64,000 nucleotides of DNA from the NCBI RefSeq assembly GCF_000209165.1, contig NC_009068.1:1736001-1800000 (forward strand), given 5' to 3'. Below are positions 40,324-50,200 of this stretch, one piece after another (positions within the stretch are counted from its first letter, which is position 1; each line of letters opens with the position of its first letter). The translations under genes and the position numbers were made by a program. The DNA is from Scheffersomyces stipitis CBS 6054. Its lineage: Eukaryota > Ascomycota > Pichiomycetes > Serinales > Debaryomycetaceae. Under the pieces are notes generated by a model. It saw only the letters and a list, made by a program, of their open reading frames with translations. It was not told where the DNA came from and searched no databases.

Positions 40324-40932
40324 CTACTCAAGGAAACTGGTATCGGCTGCAGTCTTGTTCTTCTCCCAAGGCTTGACCCTCTGGGTGGCTATAGCATCCG
40401 ACTTCTTTTCAGAAAGAACCGTATCAGGGATATCCTTGATTCCAGGAACAGGTTTCCCTGAAACAATTAACTCTACAAGGTGTTGGTAATTCGACGAATA
40501 TGGTGGATCCTCGGTAGAATGTTCAGTTTCATGAGTTTGTTGTATAGTTTCTGAATTATGTTTTAATTCTTGTTCCTGTTCTGCTTCTTCGTTTGCTCCA
40601 GTTTTTTGTTCCTCGTCTTGTTCTATTTCGGTGTCTGTTATCTCTTGGATTTTCTTCTTCTTGTCGAACTTGTCTCCGTTGTGAAATCTCCATTGCTGGA
40701 AGTCATCGAGATTGAGGATGTTTCCAGTGTGCGAACAGAAGAAGAACGACTTTGCTTGGTCAGTCAACTGCTGTCTGTCTAAAGCAGGGATAGCCTTGAT
40801 AGAGGCATCTTGCTCCTTTAGCGTGTTCAAATGACTATCGAGGATCTCCTGGAGCCCTGTTTGGAACTCTGAGAATGACTCCCAGTCGTAGTTGAGGAAT
40901 TCTTTGTAAACTTCTTCTTGTGGATTAGCCAT
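40324..40932 (-). CDS. PEX39: KPWE-motif protein, candidate peroxin PEX39
   Basis: The 202-residue soluble protein starts MANPQEEVYKEFLNYDWESF. A charged Glu/Gln-rich middle (~90-145) looks disordered. The C-terminal part has the block SGKPVPGIKDIPDTV and then KPWE at 187-190. That combination is the KPWE domain found in the fungal Pex39 proteins (Yjr012c) and in the human homolog, which bind the PTS2 receptor Pex7. Pex39 supports peroxisomal import of PTS2 cargo. Assignment rests on these short motifs and overall layout. The Pex14-related KPWE proteins are the main alternative. Confidence 0.7.
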   Translation of the reverse strand: MANPQEEVYKEFLNYDWESFSEFQTGLQEILDSHLNTLKEQDASIKAIPALDRQQLTDQAKSFFFCSHTGNILNLDDFQQWRFHNGDKFDKKKKIQEITDTEIEQDEEQKTGANEEAEQEQELKHNSETIQQTHETEHSTEDPPYSSNYQHLVELIVSGKPVPGIKDIPDTVLSEKKSDAIATQRVKPWEKNKTAADTSFLE

Positions 40933-41612
40933 TTTTGAGACTTAATTAAAGTTTGCTTTGGATCTGAAGAATAAATACAACCAATTGTCACTGGAAGTAG
41001 TTTTAAATCAGAGATATCTAGATCTGAATATGAAAATGTTGGAACTTCTGGGGCATCCAATATCCTTCAATTTAATCTTGTAAATTCTCTGCTCTTTCTG
41101 ACTCACTGCACAGTGTTCAATGGAAGCTATCAGAAGGTAAATATAACAATATTAAAGAAAGAGAAAAGAGTATGAAAGCAAGACTGATTTTTGTTCTCAA
41201 GATCTTCCATCCATATTCGCACAATCTGGGGTCAAATATTTAATTTAAAGTGCGCTGAAAATTTACAATTGACTCTAGAATTAGTTTAAAAGTTGATTCA
41301 AGAATTGATAGCAATTGATTTGGAGATTGATTCGACAAAGTGGCTTGCTTTTGCTTTTTCAATTGCTACCATAGATGGACTTCTTATTTTACAATTTTCA
41401 AGAAATCTGAAAACTCAAGCATTGAAGAATTGAAAGCAACCAAAACATAACATCTGCATTCATAGAAGAGAGATCGATTCCAGTTCTTATTCAAAATATC
41501 TCTCCATTGTTCATTTCAAGTCAACCACAGAAGAATTCCAATCATTATCAACATTATTGATTTCTCCCTTTCGTATGCATTGGTCTGATTCAACCATTTT
41601 TCAATATTCACC
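40933..41612. other. divergent promoter region of the PEX39 candidate and GPI14
   Basis: 680 bp, AT-rich. One 77-codon open frame overlaps the PEX39 start on the same strand but shows no family features. Nothing else recognised. Confidence 0.55.
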
Positions 41613-42803
41613 ATGATTTCCACATTTCATATCCAGATCATTGCTATCCTACTCCGCATAGGCTTCTTCCTATTTGGACTTTATCAGGACAAGTACTTGC
41701 CTGTAAAGTATACAGACATCGACTACCTTGTTTTTTCAGATGCTGCCCGTTTTGTCTACGAGGGTCAGTCGCCATACCTCAGAGAAACATATAGATACAC
41801 ACCACTATTGTCGTGGTTGTTGGTGCCCAATAGCTGGGGCGAATACTGGTACAGTTTCGGAAAGATTTTGTTTATGATCAGCGACTTGGTCACAGGACTC
41901 TTCATCGTCAAACTCTTGCCCAGGAACATCTCTAAGAACAAAATGCTCGTTTTGTCTTCCATCTGGTTATTGAATCCAATGGTAATAACTATCAGCACCC
42001 GAGGTTCATCCGAAAGCGTTCTCACCGTGATGATAATGGCCTCTATCTACTTCTTACTTCGAAGAGATAGTATTTTTTTATCAGCTGTCTGGTTGGGTTT
42101 GGCTATCCATTTCAAACTATATCCCATCATCTACTTGCCCAGCATCTTGCTCTATTTGTCCAACAAAGGTAAACCTTTGGTGAATATTCCATTGGTAAAG
42201 CTTGTCAATATGAAGAGCATCACCTACTTGTTCTTCACCGTAGTCACTGTGGCTGCTCTCAATGGCCTCTTTTACATCCACTACGGCTACGAATTCTTAT
42301 ATCACTCCTACTTGTACCACTTCATTCGTTTGGACCATAGACACAACTTCTCCGTTTATAACGTATGCTTGTACTACAAATCTGCTCTAGCAGAAAATGT
42401 AAGCAACATCGAGAGTTTTGCCTTCATTCCCCAGTTTCTCATTTCTACCATTGCCATACCTCTAGTCTTTGCCAAAAAAGACTTGATTTCTGGTTTCTTC
42501 TTACAAACTCTCGCGTTTGTCACTTTCAACAAGGTGATGACATCGCAGTACTTCATATGGTACCTCATATTCTTACCATATTTTTTGTCACGGACCAACT
42601 TGGCTTCGAAGAAACATGCCAGGAAGGGAATATTCATCTTGCTACTCTGGATTGTATCGCAGGGTTCATGGCTCTACTTTGCTTTCCAGTTGGAGTTCTT
42701 GGGAAAGAACACTTTCGATTCTGGATTGCTTTACTCGTCAATTTTCTTCTTTCTCAGCAATTGCTGGATAATCAGCCAGTTTGTGGACTCTATATGTACA
42801 TAG
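41613..42803 (+). CDS. GPI14: GPI mannosyltransferase 1 (PIG-M)
   Basis: The 396-residue protein is a multi-pass ER membrane enzyme, close to S. cerevisiae Gpi14 (403). The luminal first loop holds KYTDIDYLVFSDAA with the Asp-x-Asp-type acidic pair needed by GT-C mannosyltransferases. The blocks YRYTPLLSWLL and IHFKLYPIIYLP are conserved in the PIG-M family. It adds the first alpha-1,4-mannose to the GPI anchor precursor, using dolichol-phosphate mannose. The start is the first ATG. Confidence 0.93.
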   Translation: MISTFHIQIIAILLRIGFFLFGLYQDKYLPVKYTDIDYLVFSDAARFVYEGQSPYLRETYRYTPLLSWLLVPNSWGEYWYSFGKILFMISDLVTGLFIVKLLPRNISKNKMLVLSSIWLLNPMVITISTRGSSESVLTVMIMASIYFLLRRDSIFLSAVWLGLAIHFKLYPIIYLPSILLYLSNKGKPLVNIPLVKLVNMKSITYLFFTVVTVAALNGLFYIHYGYEFLYHSYLYHFIRLDHRHNFSVYNVCLYYKSALAENVSNIESFAFIPQFLISTIAIPLVFAKKDLISGFFLQTLAFVTFNKVMTSQYFIWYLIFLPYFLSRTNLASKKHARKGIFILLLWIVSQGSWLYFAFQLEFLGKNTFDSGLLYSSIFFFLSNCWIISQFVDSICT

Positions 42804-43124
42804 TATATTCACAAGTAATAGACCATAGATATTGAACTATTGAAGCAGTAGTATTGACATAAAAACTATACCAAAAAAACGAAACAACTCATTTTCTAGT
42901 GAATCTCCGATTGTACCAAGAATCTTATCCGTGACTTCTCTTTCATACCACTACAACCTTATTGGCAAACTTTCAATAGGATCCGTCGTTATACGTCACG
43001 CGATCACCGGTCACGTGTTTTGTACAGGCATCTCAAAATATTTCAAGACTGAAATATACCAATATACGAAATCGAATTCATTTTACATCATTTTCCAGTA
43101 TTTTTCCTAGAACTCCAGATAGAC
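42804..43124. other. intergenic, SKI6 promoter
   Basis: 321 bp. One CACGTG at 43012-43017 lies 108 bp before the SKI6 ATG. No gene was seen. Confidence 0.55.
43012..43017. promoter_or_regulatory. CACGTG box upstream of SKI6
   Basis: A perfect CACGTG about 108 bp before the ATG, a typical position for a Cbf1-type activator site in yeasts. Confidence 0.4.
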
Positions 43125-43859
43125 ATGTCGCGTATGGAATTGTATTCACCGGAAGGTTTACGAATTGACGGCCGAAGGTGGAATGAGATCCGCAATTTTG
43201 AATGTCGAATAAACACCCATCCTAACTCTTCAGATGGCTCTTCGTACATAGAACAGGGTAATACGAAAGTCATTTGTGTGGTACAGGGACCGATGGAGCC
43301 TGCTTTGAGATCACAAGCAAACTCTAATGAAGCCACTTTGGAAGTAAATTTATCTGTTGCAAATTTTTCTACGACAGAAAGGAAAAAGAGGTCCAAATCT
43401 GAGAAGAGAATGGTTCAGCTCAAGACTACTTTGGAAAGAACCTTCCAACAGTCGGTGATGTGTAACTTATATCCACGTACTTTGATCCGGATCGACTTGC
43501 ACGTATTGTCGCAAGACGGAGGCATGCTAGCTGCCTGCACCAATGCTATGACATTGGCTCTAATCGATGCTGGTGTATCCATGTATGACTATGTAGCAGC
43601 CATGACAGCTGGGTTGCACGACCAAACGCCTTTGTTAGACATGAATGGTTTGGAAGAGAACGATATGAGCACTTTGACAATTGGGGTAATCGGTAAAAGC
43701 GAAAAGTTGTCGTTATTGATGTTGGAAGACAAGATACCGTTGGATAGACTTGAGTCTGTGTTGGCTATAGCCATCGCAGGAAGCCACAAAATCCGCGACT
43801 TGATGGATAGTGAAGTCAGAAGACATGGCAATATTCGATCTCTGAAGTTAGCTAGTTAG
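43125..43859 (+). CDS. SKI6: exosome core subunit Rrp41/Ski6
   Basis: The 244-residue protein is an RNase PH-fold subunit, equal in length to S. cerevisiae Ski6 (246). The start MSRMELYSPEGLRIDGRRWNE and the blocks QGNTKVICVVQGP and DGGMLAACTNAMTLALIDAG are family hallmarks. It forms part of the six-member ring of the RNA exosome, which processes and degrades RNA in nucleus and cytoplasm. Eukaryotic Rrp41 has lost phosphorolytic activity. It lies upstream of the tRNA-Trp gene. Confidence 0.95.
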   Translation: MSRMELYSPEGLRIDGRRWNEIRNFECRINTHPNSSDGSSYIEQGNTKVICVVQGPMEPALRSQANSNEATLEVNLSVANFSTTERKKRSKSEKRMVQLKTTLERTFQQSVMCNLYPRTLIRIDLHVLSQDGGMLAACTNAMTLALIDAGVSMYDYVAAMTAGLHDQTPLLDMNGLEENDMSTLTIGVIGKSEKLSLLMLEDKIPLDRLESVLAIAIAGSHKIRDLMDSEVRRHGNIRSLKLAS

Positions 43860-44091
43860 AGAGCTTACTGAGCTGGGTCACCAAACTAGTAATTAAATTG
43901 CATACTTGTACTATAGAATAAAAGATAGAATGAAGATAGAATTGTAGATTATGAAAAGGAGCAAGATTGAGCAAAAAACTTTTGGCCTAACGAATTACCC
44001 ATGAATCGCAGCCGATCTCACAGCCGATCGATATATCTACTGTTCAAATATCTTGTCTTCTCCAGTTGCAAAAAAATTATATGATAAATGC

Positions 44092-44096
44092 AAAAA
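44092..44096 (-). terminator. Pol III terminator of tRNA-Trp
   Basis: A T5 run on the minus strand starts about ten bases after the mature tRNA 3' end; a T7 run follows at 44070-44076. This is the normal RNA polymerase III stop signal. Confidence 0.7.
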
Positions 44097-44105
44097 GAAA
44101 GGAAT

Positions 44106-44177
44106 TGACACGGACAGGAATTGAACCTGCAACCCTTCGATCTGGAGTCGAAAGCTCTACCATTGAGCCACCGCATC
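44106..44177 (-). tRNA. tRNA-Trp (anticodon CCA), intronless
   Basis: The reverse strand gives a full 72-nt cloverleaf. Acceptor stem GATGCGG pairs with CCGTGTC, with two G-U pairs. The D arm is GCTC...GAGC, and the anticodon stem TTCGA/TCGAA closes loop CTCCAGA with anticodon CCA. The T arm is CAGG-TTCAATT-CCTG. No intron is present. It matches yeast tRNA-Trp almost base for base. The LINE ORF1 starts 78 bp from its 5' end in the opposite direction. Confidence 0.97.
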
Positions 44178-44233
44178 ACCCTTAAAGCAAAAAGGCTTTT
44201 CTGATTAATGTGCATGCTTTTATCACAGCATGT

Positions 44234-44239
44234 CACGTG
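44234..44239. promoter_or_regulatory. CACGTG just upstream of LINE ORF1
   Basis: CACGTG within the palindrome TCACGTGA ends 16 bases before the ORF1 ATG. It may act in transcription of the element or of the tRNA flank. Whether it belongs to the element or to the target site is unknown. Confidence 0.35.
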
Positions 44240-44255
44240 ATCAATCCAGATCAAA

Positions 44256-47234
44256 ATGTCAGAACTACGACCAATCAATCAGCCAGAGGGACCTCTAGGG
44301 GTTTTCTCTGGTGAAAGCTCTTCAAATCAAGCCTTAAACGAGCCAAAACCACCGGATATTGACCGAAATCCACACGACCATGTCGCACCCCCTGATCTGA
44401 TGGACCTCGATGGCGAGTCCACAGATGCCGATGAAAACGGCAATTTAGAGCCATCCTTCGTGACTGCAGTGTCATCTACCTCTGAGGAACCGGCCCAACT
44501 ACGGGATAATCCCATGGACGAGCTGGTTATTCAGAACCAGACCCCATTAAGTCCTACTATGGAAAGTTTTGAAACCTCAGTTTCGGAAATTTTTCAAAGT
44601 CACGTGCCTGACGAGGTACACGACCAGGAAATGGCTGCAAACGATGATAATGAAATGGATCACATTTCTTTAGATTCTACAACCAGCCTCTCGAACTTGC
44701 CCGAACAAGAAGATTCTCTCCTTGTACACCAACTTAAAGAAAATACAAAAACCCAAAAAAATTCTGAATCCTTACAATACTTAAATAAAAACCAAAAAAA
44801 CTCCGAAAATACAAAACTCCCAGAAAAAAATACACAAGACCTTGAAGCAGAGGAATACCCACTCTTAGGAACCTCAAAGAGTTCTTCTAAGAAAAGGATT
44901 CATCCCTCAAACCCCAAGGCAATTAGATCTACTCCTCTTCCAAACCCTAATAAGGCAAAATGGGCAGATATTCTTCAAGATGTTCCCGATAAAGAATCCG
45001 ACAAAATACTTCAAACATACAGACTGAAAATGGAGGCCCTCCAAGAACAGATGAAGATGGACGTTCCTACCACCAATGAAGTCTTTGACCAGTTTGACAC
45101 ATACTCGACACTTATCAGTCACTTAGAAGGGTTATCGGAAGCAAACTATAAGGGCCAACAGAAAAGGTTCGACGACTGGGATACGCCTGAGGAGGTAAGA
45201 GTGTCAACCCTCAGCACAATCGGCAGAAACGTTGCTGAAAAGTTAGATGTAAGAGTCCACATTGACTCATTTGAATACAGACTGAACCTGTTAAAACCCC
45301 AAATGAGCATCGAGGACAAAGCTAGGATAATTCTTACCCACTTTAAGGAGACTATACCTGATAGGTTAGATGAGTTAGAAGAACACACCGAGCAGAGTAT
45401 TGCCAGTCTCAAAAAATCACTTCAATTTTACCAAAACCAGATATCCCCAGGGGACCCTCTGGAGCAGGAGTTGAAGCGGGGCATCAACAATACCCAACTT
45501 GAAATTGAAGAGTTGGAGAAAACACTTCAAATCACTCAAAGGATTTATGACATAAAGGAGTATTTCCACATACATATCCGGGACAATCTGCACTTAAACT
45601 TTAACTTCTCCATTACTGAAAGTAATACTGTAGTTCCACGCTTCAAATCTCAAGGTCCAAAGAAATGGCTGAAGACTAAATTTGAAGAAATATTCGACCC
45701 TTACTACACAGGGGAAGAAGGCAACTACAGATTTACACTTAAACTTATTCCTCTTTCTAGTTATCCCAACGTCTTTCTTGTGGGTATAAAAGCCCCAATT
45801 GGAAACAAAAACTTAGACAATCTATTAGAAGCAATGTTCAACCCAAATACGCTTGACACGTATCAAGTACCTCAATACAGGTCTTTACGCAGGGAAGAAC
45901 GAGAGCCTATCGTATACGATATTCTAGCTAAACACCGAAGGGAAGTACCACTCCACAAAGGCAGATCGACTCTGTCAAGATTCCAGTCTGCTTTCTATTT
46001 GATTGCGACGGAATCGGATAGGATTCCAAACAGAAAGAACGCCTTCATGCAGGGTGTACAACTAGACATTATCTCCTCATACCAATTCTGTTTCAAATGT
46101 CACACCAATCAGCACTCAACCAAACGATGCCCAACATTCAAGGCCCCGGTGGCAAAGGTACCCTATTTTTATCAGAACGAATCCCCTAACAACGCACGTC
46201 CATACAAACAACATCAAAAGGACGACGATGGGTTTAACCCGGTGACCAAAGGCGCTCCACGCCGAAAGGAACCACAACCCTTAATCTCCCAACATAGACA
46301 AGGAGGTAATCGATTCGCGCCACTCGCCGACCTCCCAGAATCGGGAGTAACAGAACACGTGAGCCATAACCAGTCAGCACAACCTGACTCCCACCAAACC
46401 ATGAGAGCTATCATGCACCCTAAATCTACAGGGGTACCTCGCAATACCTCAAACAACGAGAGACCACAAGATCAAATCCAAAGGGAATACATCCAAGATG
46501 ATGATGACGAAACAGTAAGATACACCGATTCAGACGAAGATGAAGATATCCGTGACGATGAAGCATCCGTCATCCTTAGCCACCAGGTTCAGGACCAAGA
46601 AATGGAGCTCCTCCCAGAAACTACAATCAATGCCGCTGGCAACAAACCGACCAGAACACAACCGCTCCTTCAACCAATCACGCCTCGCCCAAGAAAGCAA
46701 GGTAAATCCCTTGTCACATCAAAAACCAAACCCCTAGCAACCCCAATCTCTTCACCATCCTACTCGGGTCGCCTAGCCCCTCTCACAAGGAAGCAACCGA
46801 CCCCTTACTCTCCTATTATAGGACTCTCCCACTCCAACAAAAGTCAGACTCTAAGACAGTCCCAAAGGGTGCATGAAGCACTTAATAAGACTCTTAGTTT
46901 AAGCCGCGACGAACTGCAGGCACAAAACACCTCAGCCAGCCGCATCCCAACACTACGAGATCCTCCGCCAATAACAGATCCTCCTGCCAGAGTCATGGAT
47001 ATCACGGATTCCCCACTAGGATCCACTCTAGGGGAACCGGAATCCACAATTTTGGACAACATGGAAAGATCTGACCCTTCACTAAGATTTCAAAGTCAAA
47101 GCGTCGACCCAACACAAGTCGACTCTCCAAGTATACACCAGGACATTGTTGACCATACTAATTTGGCTCATCAACCGGTAACTGTCACGATTGGCTCACA
47201 CGAAGCCAACCCCTCCAACACAATAGATTATTAA
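44256..47234 (+). CDS. LINE ORF1 protein (nucleic-acid binding, CCHC)
   Basis: The 992-residue protein has an acidic, Ser/Asp-rich N-terminus (~1-210), a coiled-coil-like charged section around 340-440 (EELEKTLQI region), and a folded core to ~600. A retroviral-type zinc knuckle C-X2-C-X4-H-X4-C sits at 612-625. The tail is long, polar and proline-rich. ORF1 proteins of LINEs bind the element RNA and form the RNP. The frame is intact. It ends TAA at 47232-47234, one base before the ORF2 ATG. Confidence 0.88.
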   Translation: MSELRPINQPEGPLGVFSGESSSNQALNEPKPPDIDRNPHDHVAPPDLMDLDGESTDADENGNLEPSFVTAVSSTSEEPAQLRDNPMDELVIQNQTPLSPTMESFETSVSEIFQSHVPDEVHDQEMAANDDNEMDHISLDSTTSLSNLPEQEDSLLVHQLKENTKTQKNSESLQYLNKNQKNSENTKLPEKNTQDLEAEEYPLLGTSKSSSKKRIHPSNPKAIRSTPLPNPNKAKWADILQDVPDKESDKILQTYRLKMEALQEQMKMDVPTTNEVFDQFDTYSTLISHLEGLSEANYKGQQKRFDDWDTPEEVRVSTLSTIGRNVAEKLDVRVHIDSFEYRLNLLKPQMSIEDKARIILTHFKETIPDRLDELEEHTEQSIASLKKSLQFYQNQISPGDPLEQELKRGINNTQLEIEELEKTLQITQRIYDIKEYFHIHIRDNLHLNFNFSITESNTVVPRFKSQGPKKWLKTKFEEIFDPYYTGEEGNYRFTLKLIPLSSYPNVFLVGIKAPIGNKNLDNLLEAMFNPNTLDTYQVPQYRSLRREEREPIVYDILAKHRREVPLHKGRSTLSRFQSAFYLIATESDRIPNRKNAFMQGVQLDIISSYQFCFKCHTNQHSTKRCPTFKAPVAKVPYFYQNESPNNARPYKQHQKDDDGFNPVTKGAPRRKEPQPLISQHRQGGNRFAPLADLPESGVTEHVSHNQSAQPDSHQTMRAIMHPKSTGVPRNTSNNERPQDQIQREYIQDDDDETVRYTDSDEDEDIRDDEASVILSHQVQDQEMELLPETTINAAGNKPTRTQPLLQPITPRPRKQGKSLVTSKTKPLATPISSPSYSGRLAPLTRKQPTPYSPIIGLSHSNKSQTLRQSQRVHEALNKTLSLSRDELQAQNTSASRIPTLRDPPPITDPPARVMDITDSPLGSTLGEPESTILDNMERSDPSLRFQSQSVDPTQVDSPSIHQDIVDHTNLAHQPVTVTIGSHEANPSNTIDY

Positions 47235-47235
47235 T

Positions 47236-50200
47236 ATGAGTAATCTACTAGATACGGCGATAACCAATCCGACCTTAAAGGCATCGGAAGTGAATCATCG
47301 CAACAACTTAATAACGATTAGATCCAAGAACATTCAACGAAACCAGGATCCTGCGAAAATTCGAGAACTAGCACATAAATGCGACATTCTCCTCATCCAG
47401 GAAACTGTTTTCCACTCTCAAAACCTAAACTACAACAACCTGTTCCAGGAAACCTCTTCTACTTCGCTGCCAAATTTGACACCGGAATGGATTCATGGGC
47501 TCCTGAATACATTGAAAGACTCCCAAAAGGAGTTAATCTACACCAACACTTCATCACGCACTGGGATAATCTTAAATCTCCAGTACTCCCACTTCCAGCA
47601 AATATCAAGTAACAACCTTGATCTAGACGCCGACCTTGCTCCCTATGCAACTGACGCCATCATCAAACTAACGGAGAAAGAGGAATACATCCTCATAATA
47701 TCCGTGTACGGCCCAAGCGGGAACTATCCGGCTCAGGCCAAGTTGTTTACCTCATTACACTCCCAAATTGACATCATCACCCAAAGCTTCAAACTAAACA
47801 ACGCAGGAGCTACATTCCACGTCTGCCTAGGGGGCGATTTCAACATGGTCCTTGACCCTGAAATTGACTCCTTTCACGTCGGACAAAACACGGAAGTCGC
47901 ATCACGCGATGCATTCAATGCTATCTTCCATGGCTTACAACTCCACGACACTCTCAGAGGGCTCGATCCTCAAATCAAATTATTCACGAATGACAATTTC
48001 CGAAATTGTCGCCGCCTCGATCGTATCTATCTCCCCACGTCTCTTAAAGACAGGGTTTGGCGATACCATCAACACAAAGAAGGCATAATCTCATCAACTC
48101 ATATAACAGTTGAAATAGACCTTATTATCCTTCCAAAAGCGACCTTAAAAATCAGAAAACCCCGCTTCATCGTAAAGGACCACTGGCTAGACAACACACA
48201 TCTCTTCAGTATCTTACAACAAACAAGATTTTCCGACTACACTGCATTCATAAAACGATTGCCTAGAATAATAGGCTATCTTAGAAATCAACAGTCGGTC
48301 ACTTCCCAAATAGAAGAGAGGCAACCACCAAAGATCTTCAAGGATCTCAACGACCGGTTCAAAGGGGCAACCCATGCAGCAACAATTGTGAGTACACTCA
48401 CAACCGCAGATCGGGCTCGCACCGCCATCACAACCAAAGATATACTAGAGATACAACGAGAACACCTTGCAGCGCTTTACCTGGATTCCCAGGCCCAAGA
48501 AGCCAAACTCTCCATTAGGAGGTATGTACAGCTGTTCCGTCGCAAAGTATCAGCCAGCGACAGTGTGGAGCTTGAAAAGCCAATCACATATGAAGAACTT
48601 ACGTCCGGATTACAGCGGACTGCCAACAGCTCCACGCCAGGAGAAGATGGAGTGACCTATCTTTTCCTAAAGGCTATCTGGGACAAGGCAGGCCCACTAT
48701 TAACAAAGGACGCGGAGAATATCATGCAAACGGGAATATTACCAGAGTCAATGGCTCTAGTTCTCATCCGTTTGATACCCAAGAGAAAACGTAAGGACCT
48801 CACGGTCGATGATTTCCGTCCCATCTCCCTTATTAATACTTCTTTAAGGGTGATTTCGCAGGTCCTTAATATGCGCCTTCAAAAGGTGACCAAGGACCTC
48901 ATCGGCTATGACCAATGCGGCTTTATGCCCGAACGCCAGATGGACTTTCAAATCCAACGGTTCCGGGCCCTCATCGACAAAGTATCAAAAGACCCCGAGA
49001 CTCTGAAAAGTGCAAATGTCATTATATTGGACTTGACTAAAGCATTTGATCGGATATCGCACGACTATTTGTCTGCAGTACTCGACCAACTTGGCTTTGG
49101 CCCCAGATTCAAGCGGATCTTGCTCCTGGTAACGACACAACAATTTGCAGCCATTTTTACCAACAACACAAAGTCAGAGACCTTTCCACTCAAACAGGGA
49201 ACGAGACAAGGCAACCCAGTGCTGCCTATCCTTTTCAATCTCTGCTTGGAGCCTCTTTTACAACGATTACAGAGTCGGCTCGAGGGAATTCCGATTCAAC
49301 TCGACCATCTACCACCGCTAACAGCGAAATATTCAGCCTTTGCAGATGATCTCACAGTTTTTGTGAAGGGAACCAGAGATCATGAAATTCTCAAAGAAGA
49401 ACTTACTCTATTTGAACAAGCATCCAACTCGTTGGTCAGTATCGCCAAGTCCCGGACCTGCCACTGGGGCCAGTCACCTCCCGAAGATGTTACCAAGATC
49501 CTTGGCTTTGAAGTCCTTGACATTAGCACCACTGACTACAAATACCTCGGAGTTCCGCTTAACGGCTTCCGATGGGATTCGTATATCTCCTCTCTTTCCA
49601 CACAGCTACATTTCCACACCATACAAGAATTGCCAATTCATCTCAGATGCACGGGGTTCAATACTTACATCTTCTCGAAAATTTACTTCCGAGACCTACA
49701 TGATCCCATGGCAAATGACAATATCAAGCACATCAAAAAGATGGTAAAGGGACATCTCCCTCGCATTAGCGACAGAAACCTTAGTAGCTTGAAAAAGAAA
49801 GGGGGCTTCGGACTACTCAATGTCAAGCAACAGCTCTTAGGAAGACGGGCAAAAGTTATCTACGAAACGTTGACGAATCTGGTGGATTGGAATCTCATAG
49901 TTCTCCGTGACAAACTTCAATCCTTCATTGATACAATTTACCCTCCGACACGCAATCAACTTGATCCCCTGAAATGGGACATCGTACCGTGGTACCTTTT
50001 CCTTGTGAACTACGCGGTCCAAAACAAAGATCATGCAATGTCAGCGTACAAGACCTACAATCAATTCACCAGAGCCGAAATAGCATGGCTCGAAGCATGG
50101 TTTACCATCATTAAGCCGAAAAACCGCTACCATATCCCGGATGAAAGGGGTAGGAGGTTTTGGATTAATTCATATTTTAAAAAGCCCTTCACGCTTAATG

